From Aciduliprofundum sp. MAR08-339 (GTDB lineage Archaea > Thermoplasmatota > Thermoplasmata > Thermoplasmatales > Aciduliprofundaceae), in assembly GCF_000327505.1 (NCBI RefSeq), contig NC_019942.1, forward strand, positions 744,001-808,000: DNA of 64,000 nucleotides, written 5' to 3'. Positions 1 through 8,412 of the stretch are shown piece by piece. Below the pieces are notes generated by a model that saw only the letters and a list, made by a program, of their open reading frames with translations, made no database searches and was not told where the DNA came from. The position numbers were made by a program, and so were the translations under genes. Position 1 is the stretch's first letter. Every line of letters starts with the position of its first letter.

Positions 1-102
1 GGGTACTGGGACCTTGCAAAGCAGCCCTACATTGGCATGGAGTATGAGGATGGGTACAACCTGGTTAGGGAGGTACCGGGTCTTGGCATAGAGGTCAGGT
101 AA
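1..102 (+). CDS. Dipeptide epimerase-like enzyme, C-terminal end only
   Basis: Frame 1 is open from the window edge to a TAA at 100-102 and gives 33 residues ending in PGLGIEVR. Enolase-superfamily dipeptide epimerases (L-Ala-D/L-Glu type) commonly end with a PGLG[IV]E-like tail, so this is probably the last strand of such an enzyme. The catalytic barrel lies outside the window and cannot be checked. The DUF1611 gene at 924 supports the call, because DUF1611 genes often sit near these epimerases. Other muconate-lactonizing-enzyme relatives are possible. It is convergent with, and overlaps by 8 bases, the membrane-protein gene on the other strand. Confidence 0.45.
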   Translation, partial: GYWDLAKQPYIGMEYEDGYNLVREVPGLGIEVR

Positions 103-844
103 TTTTTCTTCTCTTCATATGGTAGGAGTGGGGAATGAGCGGATTGGTTTTTGCCTCGTAGATGAATATGTGGGGGTGCCTTCCCTTGAGGTATTCCACG
201 TAGGCCACCCATTCGTAAATGAGCAGGCGGTACAGTTTTTCAATGTCTCCTTTTATATCTTCGTAATCCTCTCGGGATAGATTTTCAAAATTTGAAATTC
301 TACGAAGTTCTTCTGTTACGTGCAGAAGATTCCATAGAAGTTCGGTGAAGGTCTCGTGCTCAATTATTGCTGGATTATCCAGAAGGTTTATGGCAAAATC
401 CTTGTTTTCCAGCAGAAATTTCCTTAGTTCGTAAAGGTTTATTTTCTCCAGTGCAATCTCAAATCTCTTATTTTCAAGTTTTTGTCTGATCCTATCAAAA
501 TCTTCGTTTCCGAAATTTTCAAGGTTCATCATCTCCCTGGCGATGCTCTCTATGCATTCATCGTACTTTGAGAGGTATCTCAGCAGATCTTTTCCTATTT
601 CCGCAAAGAAACTTCCAACCACAATGTTGAGTTTTTCAATCCTCTCCGTTCTCTCTCTACGAACCATCAATTTGTTCAGTACCAGGGTGACCAGCAAAAC
701 GGATATGGGCAGGAATCCTAGTTGGGCCAGAAGGTACCTCTCTATGAAATTCAGATCCCTAAAAAGAAAATAGTTTAGCACGTAGAATCCAAGTGCACTT
801 ATGATCAGCAGAATGCCCAGTTTCGCTTCAAAACTCAAACGCAT
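95..844 (-). CDS. Two-TM membrane protein with long helical cytosolic region, unknown function
   Basis: 249 residues. Two hydrophobic helices (about residues 8-28 and 38-57) are followed by a basic segment (RRERTER) and about 180 residues of charged, helix-rich sequence without cysteine clusters or a known catalytic motif. The topology suggests a membrane-anchored protein with a helical, possibly coiled-coil, cytosolic domain. I do not recognise the family. A TATA-like element at 865-875 (ACTATAAAAAC on the minus strand) lies about 26 bases before the ATG, so the message is probably leaderless. Its 3' end overlaps the preceding epimerase-like gene tail to tail. Confidence 0.7.
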   Translation of the reverse strand: MRLSFEAKLGILLIISALGFYVLNYFLFRDLNFIERYLLAQLGFLPISVLLVTLVLNKLMVRRERTERIEKLNIVVGSFFAEIGKDLLRYLSKYDECIESIAREMMNLENFGNEDFDRIRQKLENKRFEIALEKINLYELRKFLLENKDFAINLLDNPAIIEHETFTELLWNLLHVTEELRRISNFENLSREDYEDIKGDIEKLYRLLIYEWVAYVEYLKGRHPHIFIYEAKTNPLIPHSYHMKRRKIT

Positions 845-864
845 CCATGGACCATATTCAACCT

Positions 865-903
865 TGTTTTTATAGTTTGCGAATGGGCAAATTCATTATA
901 TAC
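865..903. promoter_or_regulatory. Divergent leaderless promoters for 844(-) and 924(+)
   Basis: Two separate TATA-like elements lie between the divergent genes. One on the minus strand at 865-875 is centred about 26 bases from the ATG at 844. The other, ATTATATA on the plus strand around 895-902, is about 26 bases from the ATG at 924. Archaeal transcription starts about 25 bases after the TATA centre, so both mRNAs should begin at or next to the start codon. Confidence 0.5.
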
Positions 904-923
904 CCGATACCCGATTATCCACC

Positions 924-1940
924 ATGAGGCTGGCAATACTGGCCCACGATACCTTTGTGGGATATGGAGGGAAAACAGCGAGGGGTGTGTATTTTTACTC
1001 GCCCAATGAGATTGTTGCCATAGTTGACAGGAGCCATGCTGGTATGGATGCTGCCCAGTTGTTCCCTGGGAGAAGGCACGTGCCCATATACGCGAGTTTG
1101 AAGGAAGTTAAGGATGATTTTGACGTTCTCATCGTTGGCTACTCTCCCATCGGGGGCAAACTTCCAGAGTTTTTCAGGGAGGAGATAAGGATAGCTCTTG
1201 TGAGGGGCAAGACGGTGATTTCCGGGCTTCACGATTTCCTGAGCGAGGATCGGGAGTTTAGTAAACTTGCTGAGGAGTATGGGGCAAGGATATGGGACGT
1301 GCGCAAGCCCCCAGAGAATTTGCGTGTTGCAGATGGAAGTGGAAGAGGAGCACCAACGGTGCTCGTGGCGGGTACAGATTGCAGTGTGGGAAAAATGATA
1401 ACCACCGTTGAACTATACAAGGAATCCAAGTTGCGAGGGTTGAACTCTGCCTTCGTTGCCACGGGTCAGACCGGCATAATGGTCGGCTGTGATGAAGGTG
1501 TTGTTATTGACAGGGTTCCCGGAGATTTTATGGCGGGTGCCGTGGAGGACATGGTGAACAGGCTACGTGATAGAGATTTGATATTCGTTGAGGGTCAGGC
1601 AGATTTGACCCATCCCGCTTACAGTGGAGTGACACTGGCAATACTGCATGGTTCCTATGCCAAGAAGATTATACTTGCCCATGACCCTACCAGAAGGGAT
1701 CATCACCACTATGATGGATATCCAATCCAGCCCCTTGAGAGGAGCATAGAACTCTATGAGAAACTGGCAGAACCCATATCGGGGGGCAAGGTGATAGGGA
1801 TAGCCATCGATGGGGAGCACATGAGTGATGAGGAGATTGAGACATACAAGGAGAAGGTTGAGAGCGAACTGGGTCTGCCTGCTGAAGACGTGCTGCGTTT
1901 TGGGGCAGGCGAGTTCTTTGATAAGATGTTCAAATTTTAA
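924..1940 (+). CDS. DUF1611 P-loop protein (DgcN-like)
   Basis: 338 residues, usual family length. A Rossmann-like N-terminal half is followed by a P-loop, GTDCSVGK, at about residues 150-157, then an acidic C-terminal nucleotide-binding half. The motif and length match DUF1611, whose members were long annotated as NAD-dependent epimerase or GTPase-like proteins. Some bacterial members (DgcN) are reported to N-acetylate D-glutamate in a D-glutamate degradation pathway with the epimerase/racemase DgcA. The epimerase-like gene end at 1-102 is consistent with such a pair, but an opposite-strand gene separates them. The ATG is favoured because a TATA element lies 26 bases upstream. Family assignment is firm; the substrate is inferred. 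Confidence 0.85.
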   Translation: MRLAILAHDTFVGYGGKTARGVYFYSPNEIVAIVDRSHAGMDAAQLFPGRRHVPIYASLKEVKDDFDVLIVGYSPIGGKLPEFFREEIRIALVRGKTVISGLHDFLSEDREFSKLAEEYGARIWDVRKPPENLRVADGSGRGAPTVLVAGTDCSVGKMITTVELYKESKLRGLNSAFVATGQTGIMVGCDEGVVIDRVPGDFMAGAVEDMVNRLRDRDLIFVEGQADLTHPAYSGVTLAILHGSYAKKIILAHDPTRRDHHHYDGYPIQPLERSIELYEKLAEPISGGKVIGIAIDGEHMSDEEIETYKEKVESELGLPAEDVLRFGAGEFFDKMFKF

Positions 1941-2052
1941 TTCTTCTCCATTTTATGCCTGAAATGGGCGTAAAGGGCATCAAACTGTGCATTCTGCCCC
2001 CTATGCTCTGTTTTTGGAAAAATATTTTAAATTGAAGGTTCATAACCCCCAT

Positions 2053-2913
2053 ATGAAGGTTGTTGCAGGCAGTGCATCCCTGGGTCTTGGGGAAAAGGTT
2101 GCCCGTGAACTGGGTTTTGATTTTGTGAGACCCCACGTTGAGAGATTTCCTGATGGGGAGCTGTACGTGCGTATAGATGATGATCTTGATGATGAGGTTT
2201 TGCTGATACAAACAACACATCCAAATAAGAAAATAATAGAGTTATTTTTACTGCAGGATGCACTGAGGGAGATGGGAGTAAAGAGGATCATAACTGTAGT
2301 TCCATATTTTGGTTACTCTCGGCAGGACAAAATCTTCAGGCCTGGAGAGGCTATAAGTGCCCGGGTTATGGCAAGGCACATAGGTATGAATTCGGATTAT
2401 TTCATAGGAATGGATCTTCACTCCGAGAACGTTTTGCAGTGGTTTGATATTCCCACCATGCACCTGCATGCAACCAAGCCAATTGCAGAGTGGCTCAAGT
2501 CAAAGGGTGTTGATATGGTCATATCCCCTGATAAGGGAGGATACAAGAGGGCCCGATACGTGGCCAATGAAATGGATGTGGAATTTGATTATCTTGAAAA
2601 AACACGATTGAGTGGCACGGAGGTTATCATAAAGCCTAAGAACTTGGATGCTGATGGAAAGACGGTGGGCATAGTGGATGACATAATATCTACGGGAGGC
2701 ACCATAGCAAGGGCAGCCGAGCAACTTCGTGAGCAGGGGGCAAAGAGAATATACGCCGTCTGCACCCACGGGCTTTTCATAGGCCGTGCCATGGAGAATA
2801 TGAAGAGAGTGAACGACTTTGCAGCCACGGATACAATTGAAAGTGTGCATAGTAAAATAACCGTTGCGAGTGTGATAGCAAAAGCCATTGGAAAACTCTC
2901 TTCAATGCAATAA
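2053..2913 (+). CDS. prs: Ribose-phosphate pyrophosphokinase
   Basis: 286 residues. It makes PRPP from ribose 5-phosphate and ATP for nucleotide, histidine and tryptophan synthesis. Visible features are the N-terminal MKVVAGSAS start typical of archaeal enzymes, the FPDGE motif, the ATP-binding YFGYSRQDK flexible-loop region, and the PRPP-binding loop VGIVDDIISTGGT near residue 210. An upstream in-frame ATG at 1987 would add 22 residues, but the conserved N-terminus and the TATA-like AAAATATTTTAAATT about 25 bases before 2053 favour the shorter start. It is convergent with the membrane-protein gene that follows. Confidence 0.95.
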   Translation: MKVVAGSASLGLGEKVARELGFDFVRPHVERFPDGELYVRIDDDLDDEVLLIQTTHPNKKIIELFLLQDALREMGVKRIITVVPYFGYSRQDKIFRPGEAISARVMARHIGMNSDYFIGMDLHSENVLQWFDIPTMHLHATKPIAEWLKSKGVDMVISPDKGGYKRARYVANEMDVEFDYLEKTRLSGTEVIIKPKNLDADGKTVGIVDDIISTGGTIARAAEQLREQGAKRIYAVCTHGLFIGRAMENMKRVNDFAATDTIESVHSKITVASVIAKAIGKLSSMQ

Positions 2914-2916
2914 ACT

Positions 2917-3615
2917 CTATCCGAGTACGTCCACAAGTTTCATGATTTTCCTTACCTTATCCGCATTGGATTTTGTTATGCCCATAATTTTTACTGTGCC
3001 GGCTGTGCTGCGATAATTGGAGTTTGTTATTTTAATTTTTAATTGGCCCATTTCAACCATGCCCCTTCCCACCTGAGCATCTGGAAATTTGCTCTCCAAT
3101 CTCCGTATGACCTCCCCTCTCAGATCAGGGATATCGTATATCCTTTTCACTCCCTTTTCAATGGTATAACCTCTGATTCTAAGGTGGAGAACGTAAAATC
3201 CAAATATAATTGAGCCCACTCCCGTGAAGTACAGGAAGATTTTTAAGCCCAGATAATTCATACCAGAAGCCCTATGGATGATCATTACTCCTAAAGCCAT
3301 AAATTCTGCAGAGATGAAGTATGACAGGTACACTATGGCGTTTGTATGGTTGTCCGGTTTCCATCCCTCCAGTTTTCTCTCTTTAAAATATGGGTAGAGT
3401 AGGAGTAAATAGTAGAGGAGAAGAATTGCCCAGAAAGAATAATACTCCAAGGAGAGAGATGTGATGTATTCATCTGTTGTGATAAATAGCATAACGTAAG
3501 GAAACAGGAGGGCAAGGATAGCAGCGAAGAGTATCACCCTGAATTTCCAGGTGAAGTACCATAAATCCCTGTTTTCAATGGGCAGAGAATCCAGTAGCTC
3601 ACCGTATGAATTCAT
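2917..3615 (-). CDS. Four-TM membrane protein with C-terminal cytosolic domain, unknown
   Basis: 232 residues. Four hydrophobic stretches (about 28-46, 59-76, 93-114, 122-147) are followed by about 80 soluble residues carrying the alternating hydrophobic pattern of an alpha/beta domain. No catalytic motif is visible and I do not recognise the family. A Shine-Dalgarno-like GGTGAGGG precedes the ATG, and a TATA-like AAATTATAAACG lies further upstream. It starts back to back with the serine dehydratase operon, but nothing ties it to that pathway. Confidence 0.7.
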   Translation of the reverse strand: MNSYGELLDSLPIENRDLWYFTWKFRVILFAAILALLFPYVMLFITTDEYITSLSLEYYSFWAILLLYYLLLLYPYFKERKLEGWKPDNHTNAIVYLSYFISAEFMALGVMIIHRASGMNYLGLKIFLYFTGVGSIIFGFYVLHLRIRGYTIEKGVKRIYDIPDLRGEVIRRLESKFPDAQVGRGMVEMGQLKIKITNSNYRSTAGTVKIMGITKSNADKVRKIMKLVDVLG

Positions 3616-3689
3616 CCCTCACCAATCTCCCTGATCGTTTATAATTTTTTTGGAAATAATTTTAATAGCCGGAAACCCTATGCACCCAT

Positions 3690-4352
3690 ATGTCCCTGCT
3701 GGATGTTGTGGGTCCCGTGATGGTTGGACCCTCAAGTTCCCACACCCTTGGAGCACTTCGCATTGCTAGATTTGTGCACAAGTTCGTGGGAGGTGTTCCC
3801 GATAGGGTCATCTTTCACCTTCACGGCTCCTTTGCAGATACCGGATTTGGACACGGAACCGATAAGGCCCTAATTGCTGGTATTATGGGTATGCGTCCAG
3901 ACGATGAGAGGATAAGGAATGCCCTGGATATTGCAAGATCCATCGGTCTCAGGTATGAATTTGAGAGCAGCGACTTGGGTGATGTGCATCCAAACACCAT
4001 TCTCATAACAACATTCAAGGATGGACATACGTGGGAGATAATGGGCTCATCCATAGGCGGTGGAGAAATAAGAATAACCAGGATAAATGATTGTGAGTGC
4101 TCCCTGTCTTGGGAGTACCACACCATGGTGATGGTCATAAGGGATCTCCCAGGAACAGTGGGGGGAATTCTGGAGGATTTGAAGGTCAATATTTCAAATC
4201 TTTACGTTAAGAGAACTGATGCCCTTCACAGGATCGCTGTGGCTATAATTGAAACAGATGAGGAACCATCTGAAAGGTGCAGGAGGGAGATTATGAGCAA
4301 TCCGTATGTGCTTGAATTTTACTACATAGGTCGTGATGAAGATGCGTTTTGA
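3690..4352 (+). CDS. sdaAB: L-serine dehydratase beta subunit
   Basis: 220 residues. With the alpha subunit it forms the iron-sulfur L-serine dehydratase that deaminates L-serine to pyruvate and ammonia. The N-terminal MSLLDVVGPVMVGPSSSHT is the family signature (VGPSSSHT binds substrate carboxylate). The C-terminal about 75 residues (from MVMVIRDLPGTVGGIL) form an ACT-like domain. TTTTAATAG lies about 25-30 bases upstream of the ATG, suggesting a leaderless message. The gene overlaps sdaAA by about 17 bases, so the two are probably translationally coupled. Serine breakdown fits a peptide-fermenting heterotroph. Confidence 0.93.
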   Translation: MSLLDVVGPVMVGPSSSHTLGALRIARFVHKFVGGVPDRVIFHLHGSFADTGFGHGTDKALIAGIMGMRPDDERIRNALDIARSIGLRYEFESSDLGDVHPNTILITTFKDGHTWEIMGSSIGGGEIRITRINDCECSLSWEYHTMVMVIRDLPGTVGGILEDLKVNISNLYVKRTDALHRIAVAIIETDEEPSERCRREIMSNPYVLEFYYIGRDEDAF

Positions 4353-5199
4353 AGATTTTGTGAAAAAATGGAAGGATGGCAGGGCCTTACCCGATGTAAT
4401 ACTTGAGCAGGAAATGATAGAGACCGGTGTGCCTGTGGAACTTCTGAGGGAGGAGATGAGGAAGCTTCTCAATGTGATGCTCGAGGAGGCTGAGAAGCAG
4501 TATGGTAAGAAGCAGAAAACCCTTGCAGGGCTAACGGGAGAGAACGGATTTAAGTTATCCCTTAGTTCTCCAAGGTTTGTGAGTGAATTTTCCCACACGG
4601 CGATGGTTGTTGCCCTGTCTCTGGCGGAAAGCAACGCCTCCATGGGCCGGGTTGTTGCCTGCCCCACAGGTGGTGCTTGTGGTGTTGTTCCTGGTATTCT
4701 CTATGCACTCAAAAAGCATCTTGGAGCCAGAGAAGAAGCCCTGTTAAATGCATTTATAGTGGGAGGGGGCGTTGGTTGGGTAATTGAAAAGAATGCCACC
4801 ATCTCTGGTGCAGAGGGTGGATGCCAGGCGGAGATAGGGACCGCAGCGGCCATGGCATCCTCTGCTCTAACTTATTTTGTATCTCAGGATGCTGTGAAAT
4901 GCTCCCATGCAGCCGCGTTAAGCATAAAATCCCTAATGGGATTGGTATGCGATCCGGTTGGGGGATTTGTTGAGGTACCCTGTGTAAAGCGCAATGGGGT
5001 TGCTGTTAATGTGGCAATATCCACCGCCGAGATGGCAATTGCAGGTATAGAAAGCGTGATTCCCTTTGATGAGGTTGTGGAAGCAATGCATCGTGTTGGA
5101 AAGAATCTTCCTGAGAGTTTGAGAGAAACGGGTATGGGAGGTATAGCCGCAACTCCAACCGCTAGGAGAATAATCAGGGAACTCAGTAAAAATCAGTAG
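4336..5199 (+). CDS. sdaAA: L-serine dehydratase alpha subunit
   Basis: 287 residues from the ATG at 4336; a GTG at 4333 is equally in frame. This is the 4Fe-4S catalytic subunit. Visible features are the TGGACGVVPG loop, the VGGGVGW and GAEGGCQAEIGTAAAM segments, and cysteines in CSHAA, VCDPVGG and VPCVKRN that match cluster-ligand regions of the family. It starts inside the end of sdaAB, the two-gene arrangement of Bacillus and many anaerobes. Its 3' end converges on the proton ATPase with a few bases of overlap. Confidence 0.93.
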   Translation: MKMRFEDFVKKWKDGRALPDVILEQEMIETGVPVELLREEMRKLLNVMLEEAEKQYGKKQKTLAGLTGENGFKLSLSSPRFVSEFSHTAMVVALSLAESNASMGRVVACPTGGACGVVPGILYALKKHLGAREEALLNAFIVGGGVGWVIEKNATISGAEGGCQAEIGTAAAMASSALTYFVSQDAVKCSHAAALSIKSLMGLVCDPVGGFVEVPCVKRNGVAVNVAISTAEMAIAGIESVIPFDEVVEAMHRVGKNLPESLRETGMGGIAATPTARRIIRELSKNQ

Positions 5200-7607
5200 A
5201 GGGTGTGAATGTATTTCAGGGTCCAGGCCTTAACCTGATCAAGAATGAACATCCACAGGAGGGCATAGCCCCATACGAGTCCTATGAGCCACCAGTTTAT
5301 GGGCGTTATGAAGATGCCGAAGGCCGCAATGAGGGTGGCTATTGCCTTTGTGGCAACCGCTGACCAGAAAAGCAATCCTCCGGGATATGGTTTGCTCCAC
5401 AGAAATTTCTCACTTCTCGTGATGAATATTGTGAGATGTCCAGCCACGGCTAATTTGAGAAATATGAACGTTTGAATTGCTCCCAACCCAAGCATAAGAA
5501 CATCCTTGGCTATGTAAAATAGCAGGAATGAACTGATCACCCCTGTGAATCCTAGTACGGAGGAGAGGAATATGACCTTGTGCATATCCCATTTAACCGG
5601 CCTATTGTGCACATTCACGTTGTCGTAGGCAATTGCCAAAATGGGCACATCGTTTAGAAGGGCTATCAGAACTATCATAACTGCAGTTATTGGATAAAAA
5701 TTGAAGACAAGGATGGATAGGGCTATGAAAAATAGAACTCGAACTGTCTCCGTTATTCTGTATACCACATAACTCTCCATCCTTGCGAATATCCTTCTTG
5801 CTTCCTTTATGGCATCTGCTATTACCATCAATCCCGGTTCGAGAAGTGCAACCGCCGCTGCCGCTCTTGCAGCGTCCGTTGCCCCAGAAACCGCTATACC
5901 GCAATCGGCCTTTTTTAGTGCAGGTGCATCATTAACACCATCTCCCGTCATCGCTACCAGGTGCCCCTCCTTTTGCAGGGCATTAACAATATCGTACTTG
6001 TCCTCCGGAAAAACCTCTGCAAATATGTCTGCCTTTTCTATGATGTGCCCTATCTCTCGTCCCTCCATCTTTTTCTTTCTGAGTTCCTCCATGGATATGG
6101 CATTTTTACCTATTCCAAGCATCTCCCCTATGTGTTTGGCTATGGAGGCATGGTCTCCCGTTACCATCTTCACCTTCACACCCAGAGCTTTTATGGTTTT
6201 TATTGCCCTGGGAGCATCGGGTCTCGGCGGGTCAAAGAGGGGTATTATTCCCACAAAATCCCAATGATCATTGAAATTTACAGCGACGCCCAGTGTTCTG
6301 AACCCGTGCTTTGCATAACCCTCAACTATTTTTTCCACCCTTTTCTTGTCCTCCTCATCCATTTTGCACAGGGAAATTATAACCTGGGGCGCACCTTTGG
6401 ATACCTTGAAGTTTTTAACCCCTGAGATTTCAGCCTCGGTTCTCTTACTTACAGGGTCAAAGGGAACAAAGTTGCTCTGTCTGTAATCTTTGAACTTTTC
6501 TTCCAGTTTGTAATCCTTAAGAGCCTTGAGAATGGCAAGATCTATTGGATCCTGATCCTCCTCCCTGGAGGCCAGCGCTCCGTAAAATATGACATCCTCC
6601 CTTGAGTAATTTCCAAAGGCCACAGCCTTACCTGTGGTGAGGTTGTTCTTTGTTAGCGTGCCCGTTTTGTCTGAGCAGAGGATATCCACTCCAGCAAGTT
6701 CATCAATGGCTGTGAGTTTCCTTACGATGGCATGCTTTTTGGCCAGATTAAAAGCACCAACGGCCATGGTTATTGATAGTACGGCGGGCAACGCTGCGGG
6801 AATTGCCGCCACAGTGAGCACGAGGCTGAATCTTAGGGTATCCAGTATACTCTCCTGTCTGTAGAGTGCAACGAAGAATACAATGGACACCAGAATTATG
6901 GCGAGAAGTATGAGGTAGTTTCCAACGCGCAGTACCATTTTCTGGAAAGTGCTAACAGTCTTTGCCTCCTCAACGAGTTTTACGGTTTTACCAAAATAGG
7001 TGTGAAGCCCCGTGGCAACCACAATGCCCGTCATTTCTCCCTTTTTCACGAGGGAACTTGAAAATATTATGTCTCCCTTTTTCTTGGTTACGGGCAAAGA
7101 TTCGCCTGTCAGGGCAGATTGGTCCACCGAGAGAAATGAACCTTCAATGAGCTTTATGTCTGCAGGTACTATATCACCCATCCTTATGCGCACCATGTCT
7201 CCGGGAACAAGGTACTTCCCGGGTATGACCTTCCACCTCCCATCCCGTAGTACGCGGGCTCTAACGGCCATTTTGTTCTGTAGGTACTTGATCACGTCTT
7301 CTGCCTTCTTCTCCTCCCAGAACCCCACAATAGCGTTCAGGATGAGCAGGGAAAAGATTATCCAGAAATCTTCCCAGTGATGCACCAAAATGGACAGGGC
7401 AGCCGCAATTTCAATCATCCAAGGAATCGGGCCCCAGAAGTACGAGAGAAATTTGATAATCGGGTTAACCCTTTTTTCCGGTATTTCGTTGAGTCCATAT
7501 CTTTTTAACCTTCTCCTTGCCTCCTCCTCTGACAGTCCATTTTTTGATGTTTTCAATACATCCATTACCTTCTCAACATCCATTGATTTGTAATTAACAT
7601 CGTGCAT
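5193..7607 (-). CDS. Plasma-membrane type P-type H+-ATPase (P3A)
   Basis: 804 residues. Pumps cations, most likely protons, across the cytoplasmic membrane using ATP. In order: actuator TGES at 167-170, membrane PAALP at 270-274, phosphorylation site DKTGTLT with Asp313, KGAPQ nucleotide-binding loop near 404, hinge TGDGVNDAP at 554-562, and about ten membrane helices. The short N-terminus and length match the archaeal relatives of fungal and plant H+-ATPases rather than Ca2+ or heavy-metal pumps. An AGGTGAG ribosome site precedes the ATG. Such pumps are known in Thermoplasma and Methanocaldococcus; in an acidophile it could help keep the cytoplasm near neutral. Ion specificity is inferred. 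Confidence 0.93.
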   Translation of the reverse strand: MHDVNYKSMDVEKVMDVLKTSKNGLSEEEARRRLKRYGLNEIPEKRVNPIIKFLSYFWGPIPWMIEIAAALSILVHHWEDFWIIFSLLILNAIVGFWEEKKAEDVIKYLQNKMAVRARVLRDGRWKVIPGKYLVPGDMVRIRMGDIVPADIKLIEGSFLSVDQSALTGESLPVTKKKGDIIFSSSLVKKGEMTGIVVATGLHTYFGKTVKLVEEAKTVSTFQKMVLRVGNYLILLAIILVSIVFFVALYRQESILDTLRFSLVLTVAAIPAALPAVLSITMAVGAFNLAKKHAIVRKLTAIDELAGVDILCSDKTGTLTKNNLTTGKAVAFGNYSREDVIFYGALASREEDQDPIDLAILKALKDYKLEEKFKDYRQSNFVPFDPVSKRTEAEISGVKNFKVSKGAPQVIISLCKMDEEDKKRVEKIVEGYAKHGFRTLGVAVNFNDHWDFVGIIPLFDPPRPDAPRAIKTIKALGVKVKMVTGDHASIAKHIGEMLGIGKNAISMEELRKKKMEGREIGHIIEKADIFAEVFPEDKYDIVNALQKEGHLVAMTGDGVNDAPALKKADCGIAVSGATDAARAAAAVALLEPGLMVIADAIKEARRIFARMESYVVYRITETVRVLFFIALSILVFNFYPITAVMIVLIALLNDVPILAIAYDNVNVHNRPVKWDMHKVIFLSSVLGFTGVISSFLLFYIAKDVLMLGLGAIQTFIFLKLAVAGHLTIFITRSEKFLWSKPYPGGLLFWSAVATKAIATLIAAFGIFITPINWWLIGLVWGYALLWMFILDQVKAWTLKYIHTLY

Positions 7608-7640
7608 CCGCTCACCTTCCTAAATGCAATGTTCTCAAGG

Positions 7641-7653
7641 TTAATATTTTTAA
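7641..7653. promoter_or_regulatory. Near-palindromic TATA region between H+-ATPase and sirtuin genes
   Basis: TTAATATTTTTAA is nearly self-complementary and is the only AT-rich core in the 67-base space between the two divergent ATGs. On the plus strand it is centred 28 bases from the sirtuin ATG at 7675. On the minus strand it would start transcription near 7620, leaving a short leader with the AGGTGA site of the ATPase gene. One element may serve both directions. Confidence 0.45.
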
Positions 7654-7674
7654 CGTTTGTGGAGATAGGGAATT

Positions 7675-8412
7675 ATGTGTCACCAAGGGTTAATAGAGAT
7701 TCTTCTGGATGCTAAAAAAATAGTTGCTCTGACAGGAGCGGGCATAAGTGCTGAGAGTGGCATACCAACCTTCCGTGGCTCTGGAGGGCTGTGGGAGGGC
7801 TATCCCGTGGAGAAGGTTGCAACGGTGGAGGGATTTGAGAGAGATCCTGAACTTGTTTGGAGATTCTACGATGAGATGAGGATCAACATAGCAAGGGCTG
7901 AGCCCAACGAGGCCCATATGGTTCTGGCAAAGATGGAGAATCACTACGATTTATGGGTCATAACTCAGAACATAGATGGTCTGCATACGAGGGCAGGAAG
8001 CAGAAATGTGATTGAACTGCATGGAAACATATGGCGCACAAAATGCACGGAGTGTGGGAGGGTTGATTACAATTATGATGTGCCTTTAAGGGAGATACCT
8101 CCAAAATGCGGGAAATGTGGAGGTTTATTGAGGCCTGATGTTGTTTGGTTCGGTGAGCCAGTCTACGATGCGGATAAAGCGTACAAACTATCGGAGGAGT
8201 GCGACGTGATGTTTGTCATAGGCACCTCCGCTCAGGTTTATCCGGCGGCTTACCTGCCACGGGTGGCCTGGAGTCATGGAGCCAAAATTGTTGAGATAAA
8301 CTTAGAGAAAACACCCGTGAGCAGATACGCAGATTTTGTGATCCGCAAGCCTGCAACCGTGGCTATGAGGGAGATCTATCAAGGGCTACTAGGAGCATTC
8401 CAAGGAGAATGA
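7675..8412 (+). CDS. cobB: NAD-dependent protein deacylase, Sir2 family
   Basis: 245 residues, standard length. Removes acyl groups from lysines using NAD+; archaeal targets include Alba and acetyl-CoA synthetase. Visible: NAD-binding GAGIS at 21-25 and PTFRG, the TQNIDGLH motif at 97-104, catalytic His116 in ELHG, four zinc cysteines (124, 127, 145, 148), and GTSAQVYPA. The last 50 bases overlap the oppositely oriented EamA gene. Confidence 0.95.
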   Translation: MCHQGLIEILLDAKKIVALTGAGISAESGIPTFRGSGGLWEGYPVEKVATVEGFERDPELVWRFYDEMRINIARAEPNEAHMVLAKMENHYDLWVITQNIDGLHTRAGSRNVIELHGNIWRTKCTECGRVDYNYDVPLREIPPKCGKCGGLLRPDVVWFGEPVYDADKAYKLSEECDVMFVIGTSAQVYPAAYLPRVAWSHGAKIVEINLEKTPVSRYADFVIRKPATVAMREIYQGLLGAFQGE

